Assembly (NCBI RefSeq): GCF_900187975.1
Contig: NZ_FZPC01000009.1
Location: forward strand, 62,001-126,000
Source: Pseudomonas delhiensis
GTDB taxonomy: Bacteria > Pseudomonadota > Gammaproteobacteria > Pseudomonadales > Pseudomonadaceae
Reading direction: 5' to 3'
DNA length: 64,000 bases
The position numbers and the translations under genes are program-made. Shown piece by piece: positions 44,760-52,929 of the stretch (positions are counted from its first letter, which is position 1; every line of letters starts with the position of its first letter). Under the pieces are notes generated by a model, which was not told where the DNA came from, did not search any database, and was given only the letters and a program-made list of their open reading frames with translations.

Positions 44760-45179
44760 ATGAGGCAACGCATTGCCACTCGCGTGGGCAGGTCCCTGGT
44801 CGTCATCGAAACCAAGGACATCACGCATTTCAGCGCGGAAGAAAAGTATGTGACTGCCTTCACCGCCAAGGGCCGGATCCATTTCGACGCCACCCTGAAG
44901 GCCCTGGAAATCGAGTTCGCCGAAGCGTTCATCCGCATCCATCGCAGCCACCTGGTGCGCAGCAGCCTGGTCAGCAACCTGCGCTGGGACGCCTATTCGG
45001 CCAGCATCGGCATCGAGGGCACGGAAATCCGCCTGCCCCTGAGCCGCCAGCGCGTCGGCGCGGTTCGCAACCTGTTGCGGGCACGCAGCGGAGTCACCGT
45101 GATTGCCACCCTCGAAGGGCCGCTGTCGCTTGCCATGCCAGCCACCCAGCAGGCAGCCCCTGCCCTGCGGGTTCCCTGA
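44760..45179 (+). CDS. Stand-alone LytTR DNA-binding protein
   Basis: A 139-residue protein made almost entirely of one LytTR domain (residues 5-105), with DITHFSAEEKYVTAFTAKGR, EAFIRIHRSHLVRSSLVSNL and LPLSRQRVGAVRNLL. Unlike AlgR it has no receiver domain. The start at 44760 is fixed by AGGAGAG. Upstream are a Vfr-type site and a C10 tract; downstream, after 100 bp, is a terminator. It is probably a transcription factor of its own, possibly controlled by cAMP-Vfr; targets unknown. Confidence 0.88.
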   Translation: MRQRIATRVGRSLVVIETKDITHFSAEEKYVTAFTAKGRIHFDATLKALEIEFAEAFIRIHRSHLVRSSLVSNLRWDAYSASIGIEGTEIRLPLSRQRVGAVRNLLRARSGVTVIATLEGPLSLAMPATQQAAPALRVP

Positions 45180-45278
45180 CGAAGGGGGGCATCGCTTGCC
45201 CAGCTGCAATATCAAAGCAACATCATCCATCTATACTGCATGAAGGCTGACGGACCAGCCCCCATCGGCAGTACGAAG

Positions 45279-45312
45279 AAGCCTCGCCTCACCCGCGAGG
45301 CTTTTTCTTTCC
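45279..45312 (+). terminator. Rho-independent terminator after the LytTR gene
   Basis: AAGCCTCGC (45279-45287) pairs with GCGAGGCTT (45295-45303) and is followed by TTTCTTT. It lies 100 bp after the LytTR stop; the intervening DNA has a TATACT (45233-45238), so a short separate transcript is also possible. Confidence 0.8.
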
Positions 45313-45474
45313 ACCGCCATCGACCACCTGAAACGCCGTGCCGGCCGGGGACATGAGCGGCCCGCATACATGCACACGAGAATGTATGTTTATTTCGCTG
45401 TCGTGTAATGGCAATATGCCTGGCCCTCTTGCTGAGGACATGGCCGGCCGAGCAGGGACGCGACGGCCAGCCAC

Positions 45475-45897
45475 TTACCCTTCCCTGCCGCGCAGTCCCC
45501 AGAGCAGCAGCACGATGGCAAGCATGATCGCCAGGCCGACGCTGACGAAACCGAAGGTCACCAGCAGTTCCTGCCAGGGCTCCCCGCGATGCCCCGCGGC
45601 GGTGACGGGCAACATGGCCGCGGTGCCGAAGACCGCGGCGAGCAGGGTGAAGGCCCAATTGGCATAGGCGCCGTAGAGCAATGCGCAAAAGGCGACGCCC
45701 TGCCACCGGTGCGACAGCGCCACCTCGCCCCAGACAGCCCCCAGCGCCAGCAACAGCAGGCCATTGAGGATGCCCTCCAGGTGGGCCGCCAGGGCCATGC
45801 GCGGGTTGCTCAGCTGCGCCTCGACCAGCCCGGTGAGCAGGCCGAGCAACAACAGCAGCAGGCCGTGCCAGAGCAACCGCCGATATACACCAGCCAT
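45475..45897 (-). CDS. Four-helix membrane protein, hydroxylaminobenzene mutase (HabA/HabB)-like
   Basis: A 140-residue protein with about four hydrophobic helices: LLWHGLLLLLLGLLTGL, LEGILNGLLLLALGAVW, ANWAFTLLAAVFG and VSVGLAIMLAIVLLLWG. The loop SNPRMALAAHLEGILNG recalls the HabA/HabB hydroxylaminobenzene mutases and related anoxic-stress membrane proteins; this is my recollection of the motif and not a confirmed match. The ATG at 45897 has GGAGGT eight bases upstream. Confidence 0.6.
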   Translation of the reverse strand: MAGVYRRLLWHGLLLLLLGLLTGLVEAQLSNPRMALAAHLEGILNGLLLLALGAVWGEVALSHRWQGVAFCALLYGAYANWAFTLLAAVFGTAAMLPVTAAGHRGEPWQELLVTFGFVSVGLAIMLAIVLLLWGLRGREG

Positions 45898-45946
45898 GCC
45901 AGGCACCTCCGCGACCGGGTCTCCCCTTCACTCTAGACGGTGCGGG

Positions 45947-46066
45947 CTAGCGCAGCGGCAGCCAGCCGGGCGCGATGTATTCGGAGGGGAGCAACAGGCA
46001 GACGACCAGATAACAGGCGATGACAAGGCAGGCGGCGGCCACTACGAGCCATTCGAAGCGCGACAT
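45947..46066 (-). CDS. Very small membrane protein (39 aa)
   Basis: AAGGATGAGAG precedes the ATG at 46066. The product MSRFEWLVVAAACLVIACY continues through one transmembrane helix (residues 6-27) and ends LPSEYIAPGWLPLR. Size and layout resemble subunit-type small membrane proteins (KdpF, CydX-like), but no partner complex is adjacent. It is 49 bp upstream of the HabA-like gene on the same strand and probably co-transcribed. Confidence 0.55.
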   Translation of the reverse strand: MSRFEWLVVAAACLVIACYLVVCLLLPSEYIAPGWLPLR

Positions 46067-46339
46067 CTCTCATCCTTGAGCAGCGCAATTTCAGAATGAC
46101 AGTATGCCATGGCGAACGGCACATGACATCAGAACGCCATCTACCTCTCAGAGCCTTCGGCAGGCGGCGAGACGAGCAAAGAAACGCCGGGCCCGGTAGA
46201 ATTTCGCGCCCCTGGGAACCGGAACGGCTCCGGCCGGTCTGAAACCGCCAGCGAATTCACACCACGGGTCGGCATGCGATCCGGACGATCGACCATCCCG
46301 GGCGGCAAGTGCCGCCCTCCACTCCTCGAGGTTAGCAAT

Positions 46340-46690
46340 ATGCGCAAAGCACTCCCCGCCCTGGCCCTGAGCCTGCTGTTCGCCCAAGCCGCCATGGCCG
46401 GCGGTGGCACCCAGGCAGCCGTCGGCGGCGGCCTGGGCGGTGCCCTGGGCAACGTCATCGGCCAGCAGATGGGCGGCAGCACCGGTGCCGCGGTCGGCGC
46501 CGGCCTCGGTGGCGCCGCGGGTGGCGCAGCCACCGCCAAGAAAGGCCGGAAGACCAAGGCGGCCATCGGTGGCGGCCTGGGCGCGGCCGGCGGCTCGATC
46601 ATCGGCAACAAGCTCGGCGGCAGCACCGGCGCGGCCATCGGCGCCGGCCTGGGTGGCGCGGCGGGCGGCGCGCTCGGCGGCAAGAAGTAA
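46340..46690 (+). CDS. Secreted glycine-zipper protein
   Basis: A 116-residue exported protein. The signal peptide MRKALPALALSLLFAQAAMA is cut before GGGTQAAVG. The mature part is two tandem copies of a glycine-zipper unit (about residues 25-65 and 74-114), each ending in GGSTGAA-GAGLGGAAGGA, separated by a lysine-rich linker TAKKGRKTKA. Such modules insert into or line membranes and occur in outer-membrane or surface proteins; the function is unknown. A hairpin GGGCGGCA-AG-TGCCGCCC lies just before the ribosome site, and a TAGAAT (-10-like) lies at about 46195. Confidence 0.75.
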   Translation: MRKALPALALSLLFAQAAMAGGGTQAAVGGGLGGALGNVIGQQMGGSTGAAVGAGLGGAAGGAATAKKGRKTKAAIGGGLGAAGGSIIGNKLGGSTGAAIGAGLGGAAGGALGGKK

Positions 46691-46709
46691 GTCCGGCCGC
46701 CCCGATGTG

Positions 46710-46748
46710 AAAAGCCCCGTGGGAGCGATCCCACGGGGCTTTTCTTTT
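46710..46748 (+). terminator. Rho-independent terminator of the glycine-zipper gene
   Basis: A 15-bp perfect stem AAAAGCCCCGTGGGA / TCCCACGGGGCTTTT with a GCGA loop is followed by CTTTTG. It lies 20 bp after the stop. Confidence 0.92.
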
Positions 46749-46821
46749 GCGGATGTCCCGCCCGAAGAACGCTCGCCCCAGCCATGACGCAAATACCTGC
46801 GCATAGCGAAATCGGCCGCGA

Positions 46822-47109
46822 TCAATAGCCCGCTTCGCGTTGATGCCGAATGGCGAGAACCACAATGGTCTCGTTATCGATGCGATACCGGGCGACATGG
46901 CCGCTGTCACCGAACTCGATTGGCCATTCTCGGAAGGAGACGGGCAGGCTCTCGATTATCCGTCCCACCTGCGGGCGATTTCCCAGCGCCTGGGTGGCCA
47001 GGACGACCGCCTGAGCAGCCCGCCTGGCCGCATCAGGACTCCTGGAGCACAAATACTCCCGAAGGCGCTCGAGATCGCGTATCGCGGCCGGAGCGTAGAT
47101 CACTCGCAT
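46822..47109 (-). CDS. ParE/RelE-family toxin
   Basis: A 95-residue toxin-fold protein with MRVIYAPAAIRDLERLREYL at the N-terminus, then ALGNRPQVGRIIESLP and a C-terminal beta-sheet VARYRIDNETIVVLAIRHQREAGY. This matches the ParE branch (gyrase-directed) more than RelE. The start overlaps the end of the antitoxin gene by 10 bp, the usual antitoxin-first arrangement. Confidence 0.88.
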   Translation of the reverse strand: MRVIYAPAAIRDLERLREYLCSRSPDAARRAAQAVVLATQALGNRPQVGRIIESLPVSFREWPIEFGDSGHVARYRIDNETIVVLAIRHQREAGY

Positions 47110-47369
47110 CCGGGAGCGGGCCGCTCGTCAACCTCCCCCCAAGTGTTCAGCCACTCATTGACCGCTTCGGACGTCACATGCTTGCCGGTGGCCTGATACT
47201 CATCCCACGCCAACGCCGTCTCACGGTTCAGTGCCTCACGCCTTTCCTCGCGCTCGACATACTGGGCAATCGCCTCGCGCATGAGCCAATGTGGTGAACG
47301 CTGGCGTATCCCCGCAAGGTTGCGTATGCGCGCCATCATCGCATCGTCGAGCTTCACCGAAGTGGCCAT
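47100..47369 (-). CDS. CopG/ParD-type ribbon-helix-helix antitoxin
   Basis: An 89-residue antitoxin. The RHH DNA-binding part is MATSVKLDDAMMARIRNLAG followed by RSPHWLMREAIAQYVE; the C-terminal acidic helix (ETALAWDEYQATGKHVTSEAVNEWLNTWG, residues 50-78) is the toxin-binding part. It should repress its own promoter, in the DNA upstream of 47369. With the toxin it makes a complete ParDE module next to tRNA-Cys. Confidence 0.86.
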   Translation of the reverse strand: MATSVKLDDAMMARIRNLAGIRQRSPHWLMREAIAQYVEREERREALNRETALAWDEYQATGKHVTSEAVNEWLNTWGEVDERPAPGCE

Positions 47370-47500
47370 CACGCCCCCGAGTAGTCAAAGGTAATATCCG
47401 AGATGCTCCGCCCAGCCATGGAGCCTGTCAACCCGCATGCCACCGCTGCTCGAAGCAGGCGTCGGCACGAGCAATACGGGAAATACTTGCCTGGAGGAGA

Positions 47501-47538
47501 AAAGAAAAAGCCCCGAAGACCTGCGTCTTCGGGGCTTT
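47501..47538 (-). terminator. Rho-independent terminator of tRNA-Cys
   Basis: A 14-bp perfect stem AAAGCCCCGAAGAC / GTCTTCGGGGCTTT with a 4-base loop. On the minus strand it is followed by TTCTTTTCTCC. It begins 6 bases beyond the tRNA 3' end. Confidence 0.92.
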
Positions 47539-47543
47539 CATGT

Positions 47544-47617
47544 TGGAGGCTGAGGTCGGAATCGAACCGGCGTTCACGGATTTGCAATCCGCTGCATAAC
47601 CACTCTGCTACTCAGCC
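47544..47617 (-). tRNA. tRNA-Cys (anticodon GCA)
   Basis: A 74-nt cloverleaf with encoded CCA: acceptor GGCTGAG / CTCAGCC, D arm with AGCAGAGTGGTTATGCAG, anticodon loop TTGCAAA with GCA, T arm CCGG-TTCGATT-CCGA. Confidence 0.97.
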
Positions 47618-48005
47618 TTTGAACCTGGCAAACCGCGTTGCGATTCGCTGAAATTCTGTTAGGTCTGGCTCTCTTTCAAGCTCTAACCTATTGATTACAC
47701 AGAGTTTTCATCGCCCTGCGCTTTCGATGGCCGGGATTATGGACTAATGGGACAAGACTGGCAACACCTGAGATTAAATTTCTTCATGACCCGGCTGGCG
47801 GCAGGAGAGGAAGCAAGTCCATCAGGTCTCGTGATGCAAGCCCGAACACGGACTGCTTCACCTTCCCTTCGCAATCCTGTCAGTTGCACGGGCACCCAGC
47901 CAACCGTTACTTACACTGCAATCGGGGTTTTCGCGACCTGAATCGGGTAGTGGCGCAAATGTGAATTCGTATCATTCACACCTATCTCATTCAGGCGTGA
48001 ATTCC
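47618..48005. other. Intergenic region between tRNA-Cys and the TonB receptor, with a possible operator
   Basis: About 390 bp of markedly lower GC than the DNA to the left, without a convincing gene. GTGAATTCGTATCATTCAC (47961-47979) is a 19-bp dyad (GTGAAT / ATTCAC) immediately before the receptor. It matches the Fur consensus at about 11 of 19 positions by my count, so it may be a weak Fur site or a site for the AraC regulator. No attachment-site repeat of the tRNA was found. Confidence 0.45.
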
Positions 48006-50075
48006 ATGGCCCGCACTCCCCTCTTCCAGTCTGCCCGCTGCCTCCTTCTGTTCTGCGGCCCCCTGCCGTTGCTGCAAACCGCCCAGGCGGCCGATTCCGC
48101 CCCCAGGGAACTGGATGCCACCGTCATCACCGCCACCAAGCAGGACACCCCGGCGTTCAACACCGCCAACAGCGTCAGCGTGGTGAACGGGGAAAAGCTC
48201 GCGGACAGCCACCTGGACACGCTGGGTGACGTGGCCCAGCGCCTGCCCAACGTGTATTTCAGCACCTTCACCCAGCACACACCGTCGTTGACCATCCGCG
48301 GCCTGGGTTTCTCAGACGACGAAGGCGACAGCATCAGCAACAGCGTGTACATCGATGGTGTGCCGATGAATGGCATGGTCCTCGGCCAGCTCTACGACCT
48401 GGAGCAGATCGAGGTGCTGCGCGGCCCGCAAAACACGCTCTATGGCCAGAACAGCATGGGTGGCCTGGTAGCCCTGCGTACCCGCGACCCGGCGTTCGAT
48501 GCCGGCGGCAGGCTCAAGCTCGAATACGGCAGTCACAACCGGCAGCGCGCCGAGTTCGCCGGCAACCTGCCGCTTTCCGGGAATACCGCGTTGCGGCTCA
48601 GCGCCGGCGGCGAGCAGAGTGACGGCATGGTGGCCAACCCCACCCTCGGGCGCCACGACAGCGCCGGCTGGAACAGCGGTTTCGGCCGTATCAAGCTGTT
48701 GCACCTGGACGATGACGGTGGTGAATGGCGCTTTGCCCTGCACCAGATGAACACCCATGGCGACAACGACTACTTCGCCCCCCGCGAGTTGGCCAGGAAG
48801 CACGAATCCAACGCCACCGACACCGGCAGAAACGACACCGCATATACCCTGTTCGGCGGTGAATACCGCAAGCGCTACGCCGACGACACGCAACTGGTAG
48901 TCAACCTCGGCGCCAACCGGACCGAGTGGGACTACTGGTTGCCCGAATCGATTTTCGGCGGCGAGGCCGGCTACGACATGGAGACCCGCCAGTACAGTGC
49001 CGAGGCCCGCCTGAACGGCGAACGGGGAAAATGGGACTGGCTGGTGGGCGGCTTCCTCTCCCATGTGCGCCGGGACGCGCCCTACACCTTCGACCTGAGC
49101 CCGTACTACCTGAGCGATACCAAAGCCAAGGTCACCGGCGACACCGCGGCGGCTTTCGGTGAGCTGGGCTGGCGCTTCCAGCCGGACTGGCGCCTGGCCG
49201 CCGGCCTGCGCCTGGAGCACAACCGCCGCAGCATGGACTGGAGCAGCCAGCAGAGCGGCCTGTTCGACAGCAACGGCGACGGCGTGCCGGATACCCCGTT
49301 CGACAGCCTGGAAGCCTTCGACGACCGCAAGGTCAACGAAACCGAGGCCCTGCCGCGCCTGAGCCTGGAATACAGCCCCAGCGACCAGCACTTCAGCTAC
49401 CTGGTGCTGGCCCGCGGCTACAAGGCCTCGGGATTCAACACCTATGCCACGGGTGCCGCCGCGGCGGGCAATGCCTATGATCCGGAATACGGCAACTACG
49501 TCGAGTTGGGCTACCGCTATCGCGCCCCGGACAATCTTTGGCAAGCGGGTGCGAACCTGTTCTACACCCGCCTGCGCGACCAGCAGGTGATCGTCGAAGA
49601 TGTCGGCGGCCAGACCTTCACCAGCAACGCCGGCAAGTCCCACAACAAGGGGGTGGAACTGACCGCCACGCTTTTCCCGCTGGCATCGGTGCAACTCAAC
49701 GCCTACGCCAGCTTTGTCGAAGCGGAGTTCGACGACTACAGCCGCGGCTCGGTGGACTACGCCGGCAAGCAGTTCCCCAGCACCCCCAGGCACAGTTTCG
49801 GGGTGTCCATGGACTGGGCCGTCACCGACTGCATCACCTTCGGCACCGGCCTGACCCGCCAGGGCGAATCGAACCTGTACCCCAGCGCCAACATCGAAAA
49901 CGACGCCTACACCCTGTGGGACGCCAACCTCGACTACCGCCTCAGGCAATGGAGCATCGGCCTGTTCGGCAAGAACCTCAGCGACGCCACCTACTACACC
50001 CGCGCCATGGCCAACGACATGGTCATCGCCGGCCAGCCGAGGACAGTGGGAATGCGCGTGGGCATGGAGTTCTGA
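48006..50075 (+). CDS. TonB-dependent siderophore receptor, FyuA-like
   Basis: A 689-residue outer membrane receptor. The signal peptide ends TAQA, before ADSAPRE. The TonB box region is ELDATVITATKQD. The plug domain contains LPNVYFSTFTQHTPSLTIRG, YIDGVPMNGM and VLRGPQNTLYGQNSMGG. The barrel ends in phenylalanine (GMRVGMEF). Phrases ARGYKASGFNTY and SNAGKSHNKGVEL match the pattern of the yersiniabactin/pesticin receptor FyuA more than that of FptA. The ATG at 48006 is chosen; an in-frame GTG at 47961 lies in the dyad. It should import the ferric siderophore made by the genes downstream. Confidence 0.9.
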   Translation: MARTPLFQSARCLLLFCGPLPLLQTAQAADSAPRELDATVITATKQDTPAFNTANSVSVVNGEKLADSHLDTLGDVAQRLPNVYFSTFTQHTPSLTIRGLGFSDDEGDSISNSVYIDGVPMNGMVLGQLYDLEQIEVLRGPQNTLYGQNSMGGLVALRTRDPAFDAGGRLKLEYGSHNRQRAEFAGNLPLSGNTALRLSAGGEQSDGMVANPTLGRHDSAGWNSGFGRIKLLHLDDDGGEWRFALHQMNTHGDNDYFAPRELARKHESNATDTGRNDTAYTLFGGEYRKRYADDTQLVVNLGANRTEWDYWLPESIFGGEAGYDMETRQYSAEARLNGERGKWDWLVGGFLSHVRRDAPYTFDLSPYYLSDTKAKVTGDTAAAFGELGWRFQPDWRLAAGLRLEHNRRSMDWSSQQSGLFDSNGDGVPDTPFDSLEAFDDRKVNETEALPRLSLEYSPSDQHFSYLVLARGYKASGFNTYATGAAAAGNAYDPEYGNYVELGYRYRAPDNLWQAGANLFYTRLRDQQVIVEDVGGQTFTSNAGKSHNKGVELTATLFPLASVQLNAYASFVEAEFDDYSRGSVDYAGKQFPSTPRHSFGVSMDWAVTDCITFGTGLTRQGESNLYPSANIENDAYTLWDANLDYRLRQWSIGLFGKNLSDATYYTRAMANDMVIAGQPRTVGMRVGMEF

Positions 50076-50136
50076 GCCTCTCGCCGAAGTGTGACCGAGG
50101 CTGCAGAAGTGGCGCCCGAATGTGGGAGCCACACTT

Positions 50137-50155
50137 GAAAATGATAATAATTTGC
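50137..50155. promoter_or_regulatory. Fur box upstream of the AraC regulator
   Basis: GAAAATGATAATAATTTGC matches the 19-bp Fur consensus GATAATGATAATCATTATC at 15 positions by my count. It lies 140 bp before the regulator start and should make it iron-repressed. Confidence 0.8.
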
Positions 50156-50294
50156 AATAACATGAATCCTTGAACGCTCGCAGGGATCTCCGAGCCCCAT
50201 AGCGAATGGACTCGTTCCACCGCCATAAGCAGGGAGACCTGCGAGCCCTCTCCCTATGCCCAGCCCACCTGGGCGCAGGCCCGCGAGGACGACC

Positions 50295-51185
50295 ATGTAC
50301 CAGCTTCGCGCTTCCACCTTTTTCGACACGGCAATACCGGAGACCGGCCCGCCTGGCTGCCATGTACGCACCCAGGTTTTGCAGCCGGGCCTGGAAGTCT
50401 CCCTGGTGTCTTTCGATGCCACCCGCAACCTGAGTATCAGCACCATCGACGACAGTTCGCATCTGCACTTCAGTTGCATGCTCAACGGCGACGTCGACGT
50501 CCGTACCGGACAGAGGGGCCTGCGCCTGGGCCAGAACCAGCTGATGGCCAGCTTTGCTCCGGCCGAGCGTTTCGAGCTGGAGTTCGCGCCGGCCCACCGT
50601 AACCTCGAACTGCGCATCACCCCGCAACGCCTGCACGAACTGGCCGGCGACGATTACCAACGCCTGGGGGACAGCATCGAACGCAGCTTCTACCTGCAGG
50701 TCAGCCACGGCAACCAGAGGATCAAGGACGCGGCGCTGCGCCTGGAACGCCTGCTGGGCGACGAGACCGCCTTACCGTTGCTGGTGCATTCGGCCACCCT
50801 GGAGTTTCTCGCCTGGCACCTCAAGGCCTGTACCCCGCAGGACCAGGGGGAACGGGTATCCAAGCGTGAACAGCGGCTGCTGCTTGCCGCCCGCGAGCGC
50901 TTGCTGATGGACCTCAGCGCGCCCCCCACCATCGAGCAACTGGCACGGGAAATCGGGCTCAACCAGCTCAAGCTCAAGCGCGGCTTCAAGGCCCTGTTCG
51001 ATACCAGCATCTACGCGCTGTTCCAGCGTGAGCGCATGGGCAAGGCCCGACAATTGCTGCAGCAGCATGGCGTCACCGATACCGCATCGATGCTCGGCTA
51101 CAGCAATATCAGCCACTTCAGCGCAGCCTTTCGCAAACAGTACGGGGTACTGCCCCGCGATGCCCGCAAAGGCGCGCTGGAGTAA
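50295..51185 (+). CDS. AraC-family regulator, PchR/YbtA-like
   Basis: A 296-residue activator, the same length as P. aeruginosa PchR. The N-terminal domain (about residues 1-190) senses the effector, in PchR the ferric siderophore. The C-terminal double HTH is PPTIEQLAREIGLNQLKLKR and TDTASMLGYSNISHFSAAFRKQYG. A Fur box lies 140 bp upstream. The stop is 4 bp from the convergent ABC transporter stop. By analogy it should activate the receptor, transporter and biosynthetic genes when siderophore is present. Confidence 0.9.
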   Translation: MYQLRASTFFDTAIPETGPPGCHVRTQVLQPGLEVSLVSFDATRNLSISTIDDSSHLHFSCMLNGDVDVRTGQRGLRLGQNQLMASFAPAERFELEFAPAHRNLELRITPQRLHELAGDDYQRLGDSIERSFYLQVSHGNQRIKDAALRLERLLGDETALPLLVHSATLEFLAWHLKACTPQDQGERVSKREQRLLLAARERLLMDLSAPPTIEQLAREIGLNQLKLKRGFKALFDTSIYALFQRERMGKARQLLQQHGVTDTASMLGYSNISHFSAAFRKQYGVLPRDARKGALE

Positions 51186-51189
51186 CGCC

Positions 51190-52929
51190 TCAACCTGCCT
51201 GCTGGCGGCGCCACAGTTCGGCATACAGGCCATCCTCGGCCAGTAGTTGTTCGTGGCGACCGCGCTCGACGACACACCCTCCTTCCAACACCAGAATCAG
51301 GTCGGCATGGCATACCGTGCCCAGACGGTGGGCAACCACGATCAGCGTGCGCCCCTGGGCCAACTGCGAGAGCCCCCGCTGGATCTCGTACTGCGCCAGT
51401 GGGTCCACCGAGGCGGTAGCCTCGTCGAGCAACAGTATCGGCGCATCCTTGAGCAGCGCCCGGGCAATCGACAGGCGCTGACGCTCACCGCCGGACAGGC
51501 GCTGGCCATTCTCGCCGATCCGTGTGTCATAGCCCTCGGGCAGGCTGCGAATGAACTCATCGCAGCAGGTCTGGCGACACACCTCGACCACCTCCTCCAG
51601 GCTGGCCTCGGGCTTCGCCAGACACAGGTTGTCCAGCACGCTGCCGTCGAACAGCTGCACATCCTGGAAGACGAAACTCGACTGCTGGTAGAGCTGCTCC
51701 AGGCGTATCTGCCGCAGGTCGACGCCTCCCAGTTCAATGCTCCCCTGCTGCGGGTCGTGAAAGCGCGCCAACAAGTGCAGCAGGCTGCTCTTGCCGGCAC
51801 CGGAGGGACCGACGATCGCCACCATCTGCCCTTCCTCGACGACGAACTCCACCCCCTGCAGCGCCCATTGCGCTTGACCCGGATAGCGCAGGCCGACATT
51901 TCTGAAGACGACCCGATGGCCATGCAGCGAGGCCGGCGCCAGAGGTTCCTGCACCTCGGGCAATTGCATCAGTTCCTGCAGACGGGTTTGCGCCTGGGCC
52001 AGGCCGCGCAACTCACTCAGGTAGGCCGCGGCATCCAGCAAGGGATCGAGCAACCGGTTGGCCACCAGGGCGAACAGCATCCAGCTCAGGGCCGACAGCT
52101 GCGACGTCGCCGCCAACCAGGCCGCAACGGCCAGCATGAGCGCCAGGCTCATGTCGATGCAGATGCGATACAGCTGAATCGCACTGCCGGCCCAGGCTTC
52201 CACCCCCAGGCTGTGACGCTCGATGGCGCGGAACTGGCAGTCCAGCCGGGTACGCCAGGGCTCGGCACGATCGAACAGACGCAAGGTACGCAGACCGCCG
52301 ATGAACTCCACCAGCAACCCCGCCGCTTCGAGAAAGCCCTGCTGCTTGCGCCGCCCCACCGCGAGGAAGAAGCCGCTCAGCAGGTTGAGCATGGCGAACG
52401 CCAGGGGCAAGGTCACCAGCAGCGCCAGGGTCAAGCGCCAGTCGACCCATACCAGCACCAGCATGAACATCAGGGGCACGCTCAAGGCCGCCAGCAGCTC
52501 GGCCAGGACATGGGTGAAAATGCTTTCGATACGCTTGACGTCCTCGGTCAAGCGCTCCCCCAGCTGGCCGATCCGCTCACGCCGCAATGCCCCCAGGGGC
52601 AGCCGCCCGACATGGTCCAGCAAGCTCCGGCGATAGCCGTGCATCAGTTGATAGCCGCCGAGAAATGTATTGAGCTGGCCGAAGTGCGAACACAGCAGCT
52701 GTACCATCAGCAATGCCAGCAGCCCCACTGCCAGCCAACCCGGCGACGCAGACTGTGCCAGGCCCTGGTTGCCCGACGCGGGATCACCCAGCCAGAAAAA
52801 GCCGAGGAAGAACGGCGCCATGGCGCAGGCCCGCTCCAGCACCCGCAGGGCCAAGCCCAGCCAGAGGCGCGGCGCCCGCGTATCCGCAGTGGCCATCACC
52901 TGACGCAGCCCTTCAGTCAGCCACTGCAT
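51190..52929 (-). CDS. Siderophore ABC transporter, fused membrane-ATPase subunit (YbtQ/PchI-like)
   Basis: A 579-residue half-transporter with an N-terminal six-helix exporter-type membrane domain (from about residue 20) and a C-terminal nucleotide-binding domain: Walker A GPSGAGKSS, signature LSGGERQRLSIARALL, Walker B ILLLDEATASVD and the H-loop His in VVAHRLG. It starts 17 bp inside the end of the upstream transporter gene, so the two are translated together and probably form a heterodimer. In Yersinia the homologous YbtP/YbtQ import ferric yersiniabactin despite their exporter-like fold. Confidence 0.92.
   Translation of the reverse strand: MQWLTEGLRQVMATADTRAPRLWLGLALRVLERACAMAPFFLGFFWLGDPASGNQGLAQSASPGWLAVGLLALLMVQLLCSHFGQLNTFLGGYQLMHGYRRSLLDHVGRLPLGALRRERIGQLGERLTEDVKRIESIFTHVLAELLAALSVPLMFMLVLVWVDWRLTLALLVTLPLAFAMLNLLSGFFLAVGRRKQQGFLEAAGLLVEFIGGLRTLRLFDRAEPWRTRLDCQFRAIERHSLGVEAWAGSAIQLYRICIDMSLALMLAVAAWLAATSQLSALSWMLFALVANRLLDPLLDAAAYLSELRGLAQAQTRLQELMQLPEVQEPLAPASLHGHRVVFRNVGLRYPGQAQWALQGVEFVVEEGQMVAIVGPSGAGKSSLLHLLARFHDPQQGSIELGGVDLRQIRLEQLYQQSSFVFQDVQLFDGSVLDNLCLAKPEASLEEVVEVCRQTCCDEFIRSLPEGYDTRIGENGQRLSGGERQRLSIARALLKDAPILLLDEATASVDPLAQYEIQRGLSQLAQGRTLIVVAHRLGTVCHADLILVLEGGCVVERGRHEQLLAEDGLYAELWRRQQAG

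Noticed and set aside
45365..45388. Inverted repeat CATACAT-N10-ATGTATG in AT-rich DNA as a regulatory site
   Set aside because: It lies downstream of both neighbouring genes' stops and has no promoter beside it; I cannot assign a role.
47544..48005. Genomic-island attachment site at tRNA-Cys for the siderophore locus
   Set aside because: The siderophore genes lie on the 5' side of the tRNA; no duplicated tRNA 3' end or integrase is visible in the window.
48312..50708. A 798-codon minus-strand frame over the TonB receptor
   Set aside because: Antisense to a receptor with intact plug and barrel signatures.
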